Below are positions 54,728-63,490 of a DNA stretch of 64,000 bases, piece after piece. Origin of the DNA: an uncultured Lachnospiraceae bacterium (lineage in GTDB: Bacteria > Bacillota > Clostridia > Lachnospirales > Lachnospiraceae); NCBI GenBank assembly GCA_934293375.1, contig CAKQYS010000001.1, forward strand, positions 186,001 through 250,000. Reading direction: 5' to 3'. The first letter of the stretch is position 1; each line of letters starts with the position of its first letter. The position numbers were made by a program, and so were the translations under genes. Under the pieces are notes generated by a model. The model ran no database searches. It saw only the letters and a program-made list of their open reading frames with translations, and had not been told where the DNA came from.

Positions 54728-55735
54728 TTATGCATTCTTTGCCTGTGCCTGAGCCTGAACTGCAGTAATCGCTATAACACCGACAATATCATCTGCACAG
54801 CAGCCTCTTGACAGATCATTTACCGGTTTGGCAATGCCCTGTGTCACAGGACCATAAGCCTCAGCCTTTGCAAGTCGCTGTACAAGCTTATATCCGATAT
54901 TGGCAGCGTCCAGATCCGGAAATACGAGTACATTCGCTTTTCCGGCCACATCACTGCCGGGTGCCTTTGAAGCAGCTACCTCCGGTACAATTGCAGCATC
55001 GGATTGCAGTTCTCCGTCAATCTTCAAATTTGGATTATTTTCCTTTGCTATGCGGGTTGCTTCACATACCTTATCTACTTCAGGATGTTTTGCACTACCT
55101 TTAGTGGAATGTGACAGCATCGCAACGATAGGTTCCTGTTCTACAAGCAGTTCAAATGACTTTGCAGAACTCTCAGCAATCGCCGCCAGCTCTTCTGCGT
55201 TTGGACTCTGATTCAGACCTGCATCTGAAAATACAAAAGTACCATCGGCGCCGAAATCGCAATCCGGTACAACCACAACAAAAAATGCGGAAACAAGCTT
55301 GGTACCCGGAGCTGTTTTTAAAACCTGCAAAGATGCACGAAGCACATTGGCAGATGAATTGATCGCACCTGCAACCATTCCATCTGCATCTCCGGCCTTA
55401 ACCATAATGCATCCAAAATATAAAACATTATTTAATAAAATTGTCTTGGCTTCCTCAAAAGTCATGCCCTTTTTCTTACGAAGTTCAGCCAGTAATGCTG
55501 CATATTCATCCAGCTTTTCGCAGTTATATGGATCTACAAACTGCGCACCTGTCAGATCCAGTCCATCTGCTATCTCAAGGATCCGCTGTTTGTCCCCAAC
55601 CAAAATAACATTAGCGATATCTTCCTTTAATACCTTATGTGCAGCAATAATTGTACGAATATCCGTCGTCTCCGGAAGCACAATCGTCTTCTTGTCTGCC
55701 CTTGCACGAGCCTTTACGCGATCAATAAATCCCAT
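54728..55735 (-). CDS. pta: phosphate acetyltransferase
   Basis: The 335-residue single-domain Pta converts acetyl-CoA and phosphate to acetyl phosphate. The start MGFIDRVKARARADKKTIVLPE is typical. The conserved LSHSTKGSAKHPEVDKV and DGELQSDAAIVPEVA blocks are present. The ATG at 55735 follows AAGGAG at ten bases; the longer ORF would cross the promoter and is rejected. It leads a pta-ackA operon. Confidence 0.97.
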   Translation of the reverse strand: MGFIDRVKARARADKKTIVLPETTDIRTIIAAHKVLKEDIANVILVGDKQRILEIADGLDLTGAQFVDPYNCEKLDEYAALLAELRKKKGMTFEEAKTILLNNVLYFGCIMVKAGDADGMVAGAINSSANVLRASLQVLKTAPGTKLVSAFFVVVVPDCDFGADGTFVFSDAGLNQSPNAEELAAIAESSAKSFELLVEQEPIVAMLSHSTKGSAKHPEVDKVCEATRIAKENNPNLKIDGELQSDAAIVPEVAASKAPGSDVAGKANVLVFPDLDAANIGYKLVQRLAKAEAYGPVTQGIAKPVNDLSRGCCADDIVGVIAITAVQAQAQAKNA

Positions 55736-55768
55736 TACATGTCTTCTCCTTTGCCATGATATAGTGTA

Positions 55769-55797
55769 ATTATATGCTTTTTTGTAATTGTATACAA
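55769..55797 (-). promoter_or_regulatory. pta-ackA promoter
   Basis: On the reverse strand, TTGTAT (55792-55797), 17 bases, TATAAT (55769-55774). The -35 lies inside the perfect palindrome at 55787-55798. Confidence 0.75.
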
Positions 55798-55798
55798 T
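55787..55798. promoter_or_regulatory. palindromic operator candidate at the pta promoter
   Basis: ATTGTATACAAT is a perfect 12-bp palindrome with the TGTATACA core seen in operators of several GntR-type repressors. It covers the -35 of the pta-ackA promoter, so binding would compete with RNA polymerase. No regulator is encoded next to it. Confidence 0.45.
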
Positions 55799-55835
55799 AT
55801 GCATATACCAAAAAATTGCATTTTTATGCGTACAA

Positions 55836-57533
55836 TCAATTGACAGGTGTCACATCCTCGCCGTCCACCTTTACCTGACCTCTTCCGTGTTCCTTTGCAT
55901 AGTACATTGCCCAGTCAGCGCGCTTTAAAAGATCATATGGATTGTCGCAGATCTCAGGATACGCAGTCAGACCTATACTAACATTCATGCCGATCCGCTC
56001 GCCACCGTATTCCACAACAGAGCCGGCGATCTTCGTGTGCAGATCATTGATAATCGCAAGTGCACTGCTGACATTTCTATCCGGCAGCACTGCCACAAAT
56101 TCCTCTCCGCCATATCGGCATACATAACCATTATATTCATTGATGTGTGCTTCTGTTGTTTTGGCCACCAGTTTGATCACCTCATCACCGGCCAGATGAC
56201 CATATGTATCGTTGACACGCTTAAATTTGTCAATATCAAACAGAGCCACACACATAGACGATTTCTGTTCTAACACCTGTTTTACAGTGTCACTGTAAAG
56301 AGTTGTAAAATAGGTCCGGTTATTAATTCCTGTCAGACCATCTTTCCTTGCCATATTTTGTGTTTGCAGATATAACCGGCAGTTATTGACCGCAATATTC
56401 ATCTGAGATATGATTGCATCATAAAATGCCAGATTGTCTGCTGTAAATTCCTGCTGTGCATTTCCGACCATCAAAATACCATACATTGTATTGTTAAGAT
56501 TCAAAGGCCTCAGAATCAGTGATTTTACCTGCAGATCACCTACAAACGGATATTTTTCTCTGGTGATATCATTATCAATAATAATGTCTGCGTACAAACT
56601 CTTGTAATGGCTGTAGTACTCCGGCAGATCACGGTTCAGCCTCCTCTTTAAGGCTGCATCTTCTGCACGCACAATACAGTTGGCATGTTTATTCAGATAG
56701 ATATCTTTGTCAATATATAAGGCACAAAAATATACTGTTTTGGATGACATGATACCATCTAAAACCTTATTGGATACTTTTGTCATATCAAAAGTACCTG
56801 AAATAAACCTGGCAATATCTGCTTGTACGGATATCTCAGCATTTGCTGCTTTGATCATATCATTCGCCCGTTCAAGATCCAGTTTTTGCAGATTCAATGC
56901 TGCATTGACAGTTTTCATTCGTTCCTGATAGTCAAGCAGTTTCTGATTGGCATCCTCTGTTTCGTTGAGTGCTGTATTCTTAATGTCTAATTCACTTCTG
57001 TATAGACGGATCAATCTTGCAATCAGAAGCATAACCCGCGTCATAATGATAAACAGAATCACATAAGAAAATAAAATGTACATCCATCTGTAATCCTGAT
57101 ATAGAGATGCCATGATCACCGTAAATACAATAACAGGAGCAAACAATATAATCAGTCTTACACTGTTGTTGTAGACATCAAAAAAATCTCCTGCCATAAT
57201 AAACTCAATCATATACAGGATTAAAAAACCAAGCAGTGCCACTGTTGCATACGGATGTCTGAAGACCGCATATAAAGAGATAACAGTGATGATATATTGT
57301 ATATATCTCCACGCACTTAATAAAAGTGCATTTTCAAAGTAATCAAAGTATACCAGTGCCTCTTCGATCAATGCAAACGCAAAAACGGCACCTATAAAAA
57401 TGGTTGTGCGCCTGACATTGGGTTCAATATTCAGTAACTGTAATAATACAACATAAAAACCCATCACCAAATACATGATCCGCTGGATTGCTCTTAAATT
57501 TTTCTGTTCATTGATTATGTCTTTTCTGTTCAT
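55836..57533 (-). CDS. membrane diguanylate cyclase (GGDEF, GAF-like)
   Basis: The 565-residue protein has about six N-terminal membrane helices (about 18-175), a coiled coil (about 180-235), a GAF-like domain (about 238-385) and a C-terminal GGDEF domain (about 395-555). The signature GGEEF is at 475-479 and the metal Asp is D433, so it is predicted active. The RxxD product-inhibition site is absent. The ATG at 57533 follows AAAGGACG; the longer ORF overlaps the FtsA-like gene end. Confidence 0.93.
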   Translation of the reverse strand: MNRKDIINEQKNLRAIQRIMYLVMGFYVVLLQLLNIEPNVRRTTIFIGAVFAFALIEEALVYFDYFENALLLSAWRYIQYIITVISLYAVFRHPYATVALLGFLILYMIEFIMAGDFFDVYNNSVRLIILFAPVIVFTVIMASLYQDYRWMYILFSYVILFIIMTRVMLLIARLIRLYRSELDIKNTALNETEDANQKLLDYQERMKTVNAALNLQKLDLERANDMIKAANAEISVQADIARFISGTFDMTKVSNKVLDGIMSSKTVYFCALYIDKDIYLNKHANCIVRAEDAALKRRLNRDLPEYYSHYKSLYADIIIDNDITREKYPFVGDLQVKSLILRPLNLNNTMYGILMVGNAQQEFTADNLAFYDAIISQMNIAVNNCRLYLQTQNMARKDGLTGINNRTYFTTLYSDTVKQVLEQKSSMCVALFDIDKFKRVNDTYGHLAGDEVIKLVAKTTEAHINEYNGYVCRYGGEEFVAVLPDRNVSSALAIINDLHTKIAGSVVEYGGERIGMNVSIGLTAYPEICDNPYDLLKRADWAMYYAKEHGRGQVKVDGEDVTPVN

Positions 57534-57547
57534 TGATCGTCCTTTAA

Positions 57548-59635
57548 CTAATCCTGTTTCCAATATAAATCTATCTTGTCACCATCATGAAGCGGATCGA
57601 AATGACCGGCATCAACACCATTGATCTTTGTGATCAGGACTGTTCCTCCTGCGTTCTTTAAGTCGAATGGGTACACCTCAAATATATCTACAAATACATA
57701 GGATGCCTTGCCGCTTAGTGTAATAGGTTTCTCATTTACCTGCACATGAATCGTTAACGGCAACGCATTTTCTGTTTTGATCTCTTCCTGAGCCATGTCC
57801 TCTTCCGGTACCGGCTCTTTTTCCGGCTTTTGTTTTGCCGCTTCCATTTCTTCCTGTGAGCTCATTTCCAGATCAGAAAAATGAGGTGTCATAGACCATG
57901 TTACCTTGAAATTATCGTATATCGGCGTATCCATGTCAGCCGGTTCATTATTCACCTGAACTTTTCCCTCAACAGATATATCCATAAATTTCAATAATTC
58001 TGCCACAGTATAATAGGAACTGATCACTATGTTATCTCCATCCTGCACTTGATAGAACCCAGTCTCAACATGACCGTTTACAATGGCATATCCAGGACAT
58101 ATCACAGGAGCATCATTCACATAAAAAGTTAGCGTACGCTTCAGTTCCGGCAATGATGACAACTCAAATCGGGCTGCTTCACCTTTTGTGGATTCTACTA
58201 TCCGGATCTGATCATTTGCAACAATCGGTGCATTCATGCCGGCAGGCTTGCCATTTAATTCAATTCGTGCAGCCTCGCCGAGCATTCCTCTGACAATTCG
58301 TGTCTTGTCATTGATCCTGAAGGTTATATCTTCCCCCCTCTGAGGAAAGATCTTCGCATTCGGTATGCCACATCCTACACAGGCATCAAATACAGTCAGC
58401 TTATCATTGTCATATAATTTCACCCGTGTTCCATTGACATTCACATAGATGAAATTGTTCTTTTGTTCATAAAAATTCAGGCAGATTCCAATTGGGGTTA
58501 CCAATAAAGGATCCTTCTTAATTCCAGGCACCTGAATATCAATCTGCTGCATCACTTCACTGCCGCGAAGTGCCACACGTTCTGTTGGGAGTTTTAAATG
58601 CTTGGCAAGCAATTCTGTAAATCCCGGCAGTTTACCACCGCCGCCCACAACGAACAATGCATGAATACTCTTGCCACCATTGAGTTCAACAATCTTATCT
58701 GCGATAGCTTTCGTAATAGTATCCACCACTGCACGCACTGCATTCTGTACTTCGTCAGGTGTGATCTTGTGGGAAATGCCCATAATATCTTTATAAGACA
58801 TTGACTTTCTATTGCCGATCATCTTGATCTTTTCAGCTGTCTTAAAATCAATCAGATATTTCTTGATGAGAGCTTCTGTTATTTCATCTCCGGCAGAAGG
58901 TATCATACCATACGCAATAATACTTCCGTCTTTAGTAATACATAGATCTGAGGTTCCGGCTCCGACATCTAGGAGTCCGATATTCAATAGACGATATTCA
59001 ACCGGTATTGCTACATTCATAGCTGCAATCGGCTCTAATGTCAGATTATCAACCACAAGACCTGCCTGCTCTACTGCTGCATACAGTCCATCCACAACCT
59101 CTTCCGGCAGAAATGTCGCCAGCACATCTGCACTGATCGTGTTGGCCTTATGACCTTCCAGATTCGTCATTTCATAACCGTTGAGATAATATTTTACAAC
59201 AGTATAACCTACACAGAAGTATTTGACAGCCGTGCCATTCTCTGCAACGATCTGCTCATAGGCCTTTTCAACACCTAACATCTCCAGTGAATGAATATAT
59301 TCCTGTGTGACAGGTGCAGGTTCTGCATATTCATAGTCTCCCCGTCCTACAGCGGTCTTTAGTACCCGTCCGGCTGCTGCAATACAGACTTCCTTCAGCC
59401 TGTGTCCGTCTAACTGCGACTCAAGTGCTGTCTTTACTTCAACAATACCTTCCGCAACCTTCTGGATATCATGAATCTGTCCATCGATCATTGCCCGTGT
59501 ATCATGCTGCTTTGTTGCCTGCGCTACCACATGAAACTGATTATTCTCTTTATATCCTACGGTTCCCACAATGCTCCTTGTTCCAATATCAAGGCCAAAT
59601 ACAAGGGGTTCCGGATATTTGATCAATCCTGCCAT
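57548..59635 (-). CDS. large FtsA-like actin fold protein
   Basis: The first part (about 12-385) is an FtsA/PilM actin-like ATPase: FGLDIGTRSIVG (phosphate 1), LLDVGAGTSDLCI (phosphate 2) and VVGGGGKLPGF (adenosine). The remaining 300 residues carry at least three repeats of a ubiquitin-like beta-grasp pattern ending in xVNGxxA (ELNGKPAGMNAP, VNNEPADMDTP), an acidic Glu-Lys linker (about 600-640) and a last VNEKPITL domain. This is much longer than FtsA (about 420). It has its own promoter, and no ftsZ is adjacent. Confidence 0.85.
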   Translation of the reverse strand: MAGLIKYPEPLVFGLDIGTRSIVGTVGYKENNQFHVVAQATKQHDTRAMIDGQIHDIQKVAEGIVEVKTALESQLDGHRLKEVCIAAAGRVLKTAVGRGDYEYAEPAPVTQEYIHSLEMLGVEKAYEQIVAENGTAVKYFCVGYTVVKYYLNGYEMTNLEGHKANTISADVLATFLPEEVVDGLYAAVEQAGLVVDNLTLEPIAAMNVAIPVEYRLLNIGLLDVGAGTSDLCITKDGSIIAYGMIPSAGDEITEALIKKYLIDFKTAEKIKMIGNRKSMSYKDIMGISHKITPDEVQNAVRAVVDTITKAIADKIVELNGGKSIHALFVVGGGGKLPGFTELLAKHLKLPTERVALRGSEVMQQIDIQVPGIKKDPLLVTPIGICLNFYEQKNNFIYVNVNGTRVKLYDNDKLTVFDACVGCGIPNAKIFPQRGEDITFRINDKTRIVRGMLGEAARIELNGKPAGMNAPIVANDQIRIVESTKGEAARFELSSLPELKRTLTFYVNDAPVICPGYAIVNGHVETGFYQVQDGDNIVISSYYTVAELLKFMDISVEGKVQVNNEPADMDTPIYDNFKVTWSMTPHFSDLEMSSQEEMEAAKQKPEKEPVPEEDMAQEEIKTENALPLTIHVQVNEKPITLSGKASYVFVDIFEVYPFDLKNAGGTVLITKINGVDAGHFDPLHDGDKIDLYWKQD

Positions 59636-59671
59636 ATCTGCTCCTTAGATTTTCATGCATAAGTTATAAAA

Positions 59672-59700
59672 ATTATAACATAACACTATCATTTCTTCAA
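59672..59700 (-). promoter_or_regulatory. promoter of the FtsA-like gene
   Basis: On the reverse strand, TTGAAG (59695-59700, inside the end of coaE), 17 bases, TATAAT (59672-59677). Confidence 0.7.
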
Positions 59701-60279
59701 CAAATTGTCTATCTGTAGTTCCGTATTTTCAAAATCTTTTGAATTGTTGATGACATAACGGCTATGTGACCGATAATAGCTGTCATCTGACTGGCTCTCA
59801 AATATCGAGATACATTGTTCTCTTGAATAACCCCGCCCTGCCATCAATCTTTGGATCCGGGTTTCAGAATCAACATAGATATACCAGATTTCGTCACAAA
59901 CGGCATCATAACCTTCTTCTAAGAGCAATGCAGCTTCAAGAGCAAAATATGTATATCCTCCTGTTTGTCTTGCTGCCGCGATCTGCCTGTCAATTTCCGT
60001 TCTGACCGCCGGATGCGTGATGGCATTTAACCGTTCTAACTTATCTGCATCGTGAAATACGATCGCCCCCAGCTTCTTTCGATCAATCGAACCATCCGAT
60101 GCAACAATCTCCACGCCGAAACAGTCGATAATGGGGTGATAAGTCGGACCATCCGGCTGCATTAATACATGTGCCAGCTTGTCAGCCTCTAAGATATATG
60201 CGTCATATTTCTTCTTCAATAAAGACAATACGCCGCTCTTTCCGCTGCCAACACCGCCTGTTATTCCAATTATCTTCAT
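59689..60279 (-). CDS. coaE: dephospho-CoA kinase
   Basis: The 196-residue P-loop kinase performs the last step of CoA synthesis. IGITGGVGSGKSG is the Walker A, and HPAVRTEID follows. The ATG at 60279 lies eight bases after AGGTG; the ATG at 60285 is two bases from it and is less likely. It begins within 12 bases of the polA stop, a common Firmicutes pair. Confidence 0.96.
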   Translation of the reverse strand: MKIIGITGGVGSGKSGVLSLLKKKYDAYILEADKLAHVLMQPDGPTYHPIIDCFGVEIVASDGSIDRKKLGAIVFHDADKLERLNAITHPAVRTEIDRQIAAARQTGGYTYFALEAALLLEEGYDAVCDEIWYIYVDSETRIQRLMAGRGYSREQCISIFESQSDDSYYRSHSRYVINNSKDFENTELQIDNLLKK

Positions 60280-60290
60280 TTTCATGTCAC

Positions 60291-62942
60291 CTACTTTGCA
60301 TCAAACCATGTATCTCCTGCATGCATATCTACTACCAGTGGAACTGTCAACTGGGCTGCATGCTCCATTTTATTTTTTAAAATATCCATCACCAGTTCTT
60401 TTTCGTCCTGCTCCGTCTCAATCAACAATTCATCGTGGATCTGTAAAACAAGTCTGGAATGCAGTCCCTGCCGGATCAGTTCCTGATCCACAAGTACCAT
60501 TGCAATCTTAATAATGTCCGCTGCACTGCCCTGAATTGGAGAATTCATAGCAGCACGCTCGCCAAAACTCTTTTGCATAAAATTATTAGATGTAAGCTCA
60601 GGAACCGGGCGGCGTCTGTTCCATAAGGTAACCGCATAACCTGTTTCCTTGGCATCTTCAACAGATTTCTTTAAGAATGCATCTACTTTCGGATATGTCT
60701 TAAAATATTTTGTAATATAATCAGATGCTTCTTTTCTGGAAATTCCAAGCTCCTGACTTAATCCGAAGGCACTCTGTCCGTAAATGATACCAAAATTAAC
60801 TACCTTTGCATGGCGTCGTTGTAAAGGCGTCACTTCTGCAATCGGTACATCAAATACCTCTGATGCTGTACTTGCATGAATATCCAGATCATTTTGATAG
60901 GCATGAACAAGTGTTTCATCTCCTGACATATGTGCCATCACACGCAGCTCAATCTGAGAATAATCAGCATCTACATAGATATATCCGGGATCCGGTACAA
61001 ATGCCTTGCGGATCTGCCTGCCGACATCCAGCCGCATCGGAATATTCTGCAGATTTGGTTCTGTAGAACTGATTCTGCCCGTCGCTGTAATTGTCTGGTT
61101 AAAGGTACCATGGATCCTTCCATCCTCACAAATATAGCTTTCAAGCCCATCTGCATATGTGGACTTCAGTTTCGAATAAGTGCGGTAATCCAGAATATCC
61201 TGTACTACCGGATAATCGGCTCTTAACTTATCTAATACATCCGCACTGGTAGAATAACCGGTTTTTGTCTTTTTTCCTCCCGGGATTTCCATTTTTTCAA
61301 AGAGAATATGCCCTAACTGTTTTGGAGATAAGATATTAAATTCTTCACCGCAGGCTGTGAAAATACGCTGTCTGAGCAATGCAATCTCTTGTTCAAGCAT
61401 TTGTCCATATGTGATCAACGCCTGTCGGTCAACCCTGACACCGGCACACTCCATATGATACAGTGTATATACACAGGGCAATTCTATCGTCTCATACAAG
61501 GAACGCATTTCGGATCGTTCCAGTTGATCGATCAAAGAATCCATCGCTGATACCGGCACAAATGCCTGATATGCCATATAAGTCAAAAAGGCCGGCTCGG
61601 TGTCGGTCAATGCTGTCACACTCTGCTTATGCAGCAATTCCTCTTTGGAAGGAACAAGCTGTCCCATATAATCCCTGCAAATATCATCGTAATAATAAGT
61701 CTGCTTTAATGGATTTAACAAATATGCCGCTACAGATGCATCAAACAGACGATACTGTGCCGTACGCGGTGCATGAACGGCGTGCAGTAGTCCTTTTGCG
61801 TCCATAACTGCGGTATGATAGGCTGCTTCACCTGACATCGGCCGGTCTAACAGCTGTCCAGCCATATCCAGCAGATATTGATTTGTCAAAAATCCCTTTG
61901 GTACAAAAACATAATGCTGTCTGGCATTGCTGACCGACATTGCCATCAAAGTATTATTTTCAACATGCAGATATAAGCCTAATGCACCTTCCCATTGCAT
62001 CAGGTCATTGTTGATGTTCATTGCTTCATTCCAATCTGTAACCAGCGTATACACAAGCTCCTCCGTCTGTTTATCGGATGATTCAAAATGCTTTAACAAT
62101 TGCTTAAATTCTAACGCTTTAAACATTGTGTATGCATCCTTTGTAAACAGATTCTGTATTTTGGCATCGTCTGGTGTCACATCCAGGTCACAATCCAGTT
62201 TGATCGTTGCAAGCTGCTTGGAAAACACAGCCTGATCGTAATATTCCCGGAGATTATTCTGAGCCTTGGCCGGTTTTATTTCGTCAATATGTGCAAATGC
62301 ATTTTCAATGGAATGGTATTCTGTAATGATCTTGGTGGCCGTTTTTTCCCCAATTCCGGGTACGCCCTTAATATTATCCGAACTATCTCCCATCAAACCT
62401 TTCAGGTCAATAAACTCAGTAGGTGTTACCTGATAGCGATCGCATACATCTTTTGCATAATAGTCTTCTATCACTGTTCCGCTTGGTTTTGTCTTCGGAA
62501 TACGAACCAGTATCCGGTCTGTTGCAAGCTGTAAAAGATCTCGATCACCGGATACGATCGTCACCTGATAACCGGAGGCATCAGCTGTTCTTGACAAGGT
62601 ACCAATGATATCGTCTGCCTCATAGCCACCCTTCTCTACTGTGACAATTCCCATTGCATGTAACACTTCTTTCATCAATGGCACCTGTTCCCGAAGTTCT
62701 GCCGGCATTCCTTTTCTTGTACCCTTGTATTCCTGATACATCAGATGTCTGAATGTAGGCTGATGTACATCAAAAGCAACGAGAATATGGGTTGGATGTT
62801 CTTCATCCATCAATTTAAGAAGAATATTCAAAAAACCCAGCACCGCATTTGTATGCTGCCCCTTCTGGTTTGTCAGATCCGGCAACCCATAAAATGCACG
62901 GTTTAAGATGCTATGTCCATCAAGCAATAATAATTTATTCAT
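60291..62942 (-). CDS. polA: DNA polymerase I
   Basis: The 883-residue enzyme has an intact 5' nuclease (DGHSILNRAFYG, EADDIIGTL) and polymerase (motif A VDADYSQIELR, motif B RRHAKVVNFGIIYGQ, motif C QIHDELLIE). The 3'-5' exonuclease domain (about 310-480) lacks the catalytic DxE: the first site reads LYLHVENN, so proofreading is presumably lost, as in other Gram-positive PolA. The ATG at 62942 follows AAGGAGGTTCC; the longer ORF is out of place within the zf-HC2 gene. Confidence 0.97.
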   Translation of the reverse strand: MNKLLLLDGHSILNRAFYGLPDLTNQKGQHTNAVLGFLNILLKLMDEEHPTHILVAFDVHQPTFRHLMYQEYKGTRKGMPAELREQVPLMKEVLHAMGIVTVEKGGYEADDIIGTLSRTADASGYQVTIVSGDRDLLQLATDRILVRIPKTKPSGTVIEDYYAKDVCDRYQVTPTEFIDLKGLMGDSSDNIKGVPGIGEKTATKIITEYHSIENAFAHIDEIKPAKAQNNLREYYDQAVFSKQLATIKLDCDLDVTPDDAKIQNLFTKDAYTMFKALEFKQLLKHFESSDKQTEELVYTLVTDWNEAMNINNDLMQWEGALGLYLHVENNTLMAMSVSNARQHYVFVPKGFLTNQYLLDMAGQLLDRPMSGEAAYHTAVMDAKGLLHAVHAPRTAQYRLFDASVAAYLLNPLKQTYYYDDICRDYMGQLVPSKEELLHKQSVTALTDTEPAFLTYMAYQAFVPVSAMDSLIDQLERSEMRSLYETIELPCVYTLYHMECAGVRVDRQALITYGQMLEQEIALLRQRIFTACGEEFNILSPKQLGHILFEKMEIPGGKKTKTGYSTSADVLDKLRADYPVVQDILDYRTYSKLKSTYADGLESYICEDGRIHGTFNQTITATGRISSTEPNLQNIPMRLDVGRQIRKAFVPDPGYIYVDADYSQIELRVMAHMSGDETLVHAYQNDLDIHASTASEVFDVPIAEVTPLQRRHAKVVNFGIIYGQSAFGLSQELGISRKEASDYITKYFKTYPKVDAFLKKSVEDAKETGYAVTLWNRRRPVPELTSNNFMQKSFGERAAMNSPIQGSAADIIKIAMVLVDQELIRQGLHSRLVLQIHDELLIETEQDEKELVMDILKNKMEHAAQLTVPLVVDMHAGDTWFDAK

Positions 62943-63486
62943 TGGAACCTCCTTCTCCCGCAATTGTCTGGTTGACATGATATTGATGTATTTTTTCGTA
63001 GAACACGGCAGTATTGTCTTCCGGCTGCTGTGTTGTCTGCACAGTAATATCACGAATCCGGATTCTGCTGTCATTAAGCAGCGTATCCCCAAAAGTATCA
63101 AGATAATAGTACTCTGTCTGTTTTGAAACTTTTAATTCCTGTTCTTTATGATAAACCCAGTTCAGAAAATTATTATAACCGATGATCAGCCCGGCCAATA
63201 CACAGGCAAACACAATACATACGGATGAGGTCTTTAAATTCTTGGTATTACTGATCTTATGCATGGATTCATCAAGTTTCCGATCCAGATCCCGCTTAAA
63301 ATCAGTGGATAGCTCCTCATTATTGTCAAGTTGTTTCATGCCAACCAGCAAAGTATAATAAATCTCCAGTTCTTCGGAACAATTTTTGCAGTTTTTCACA
63401 TGTTTGACAAACTCCGACAATTCATCTCCTGTCAATTTGTTGTCAATAAATGCCATAATCTTAGTCTGTGCTTCCAGACAAGTCAT
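62935..63486 (-). CDS. zf-HC2 anti-sigma-like membrane protein
   Basis: The 183-residue protein has an N-terminal zinc-binding anti-sigma-like domain (MTCLEAQTKIMAFIDN, HVKNCKNC), a membrane segment (about 89-108) and a polar extracellular C-terminus. It resembles anti-sigma factors, but no ECF sigma gene lies next to it. The ATG at 63486 follows AAGGGAGTG. Its end overlaps the polA start by eight bases, so the polA ribosome site is inside it. Confidence 0.82.
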   Translation of the reverse strand: MTCLEAQTKIMAFIDNKLTGDELSEFVKHVKNCKNCSEELEIYYTLLVGMKQLDNNEELSTDFKRDLDRKLDESMHKISNTKNLKTSSVCIVFACVLAGLIIGYNNFLNWVYHKEQELKVSKQTEYYYLDTFGDTLLNDSRIRIRDITVQTTQQPEDNTAVFYEKIHQYHVNQTIAGEGGSNE

Positions 63487-63490
63487 ACGA

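Noticed and set aside
55299..55769. Forward ORF of 156 codons
   Set aside because: It is the shadow of pta on the other strand and runs through the pta promoter.
59663..59679. GTTATAA/TTATAAC hairpin
   Set aside because: It is only AT pairs and contains the -10 box of the FtsA-like gene, so a terminator is unlikely.
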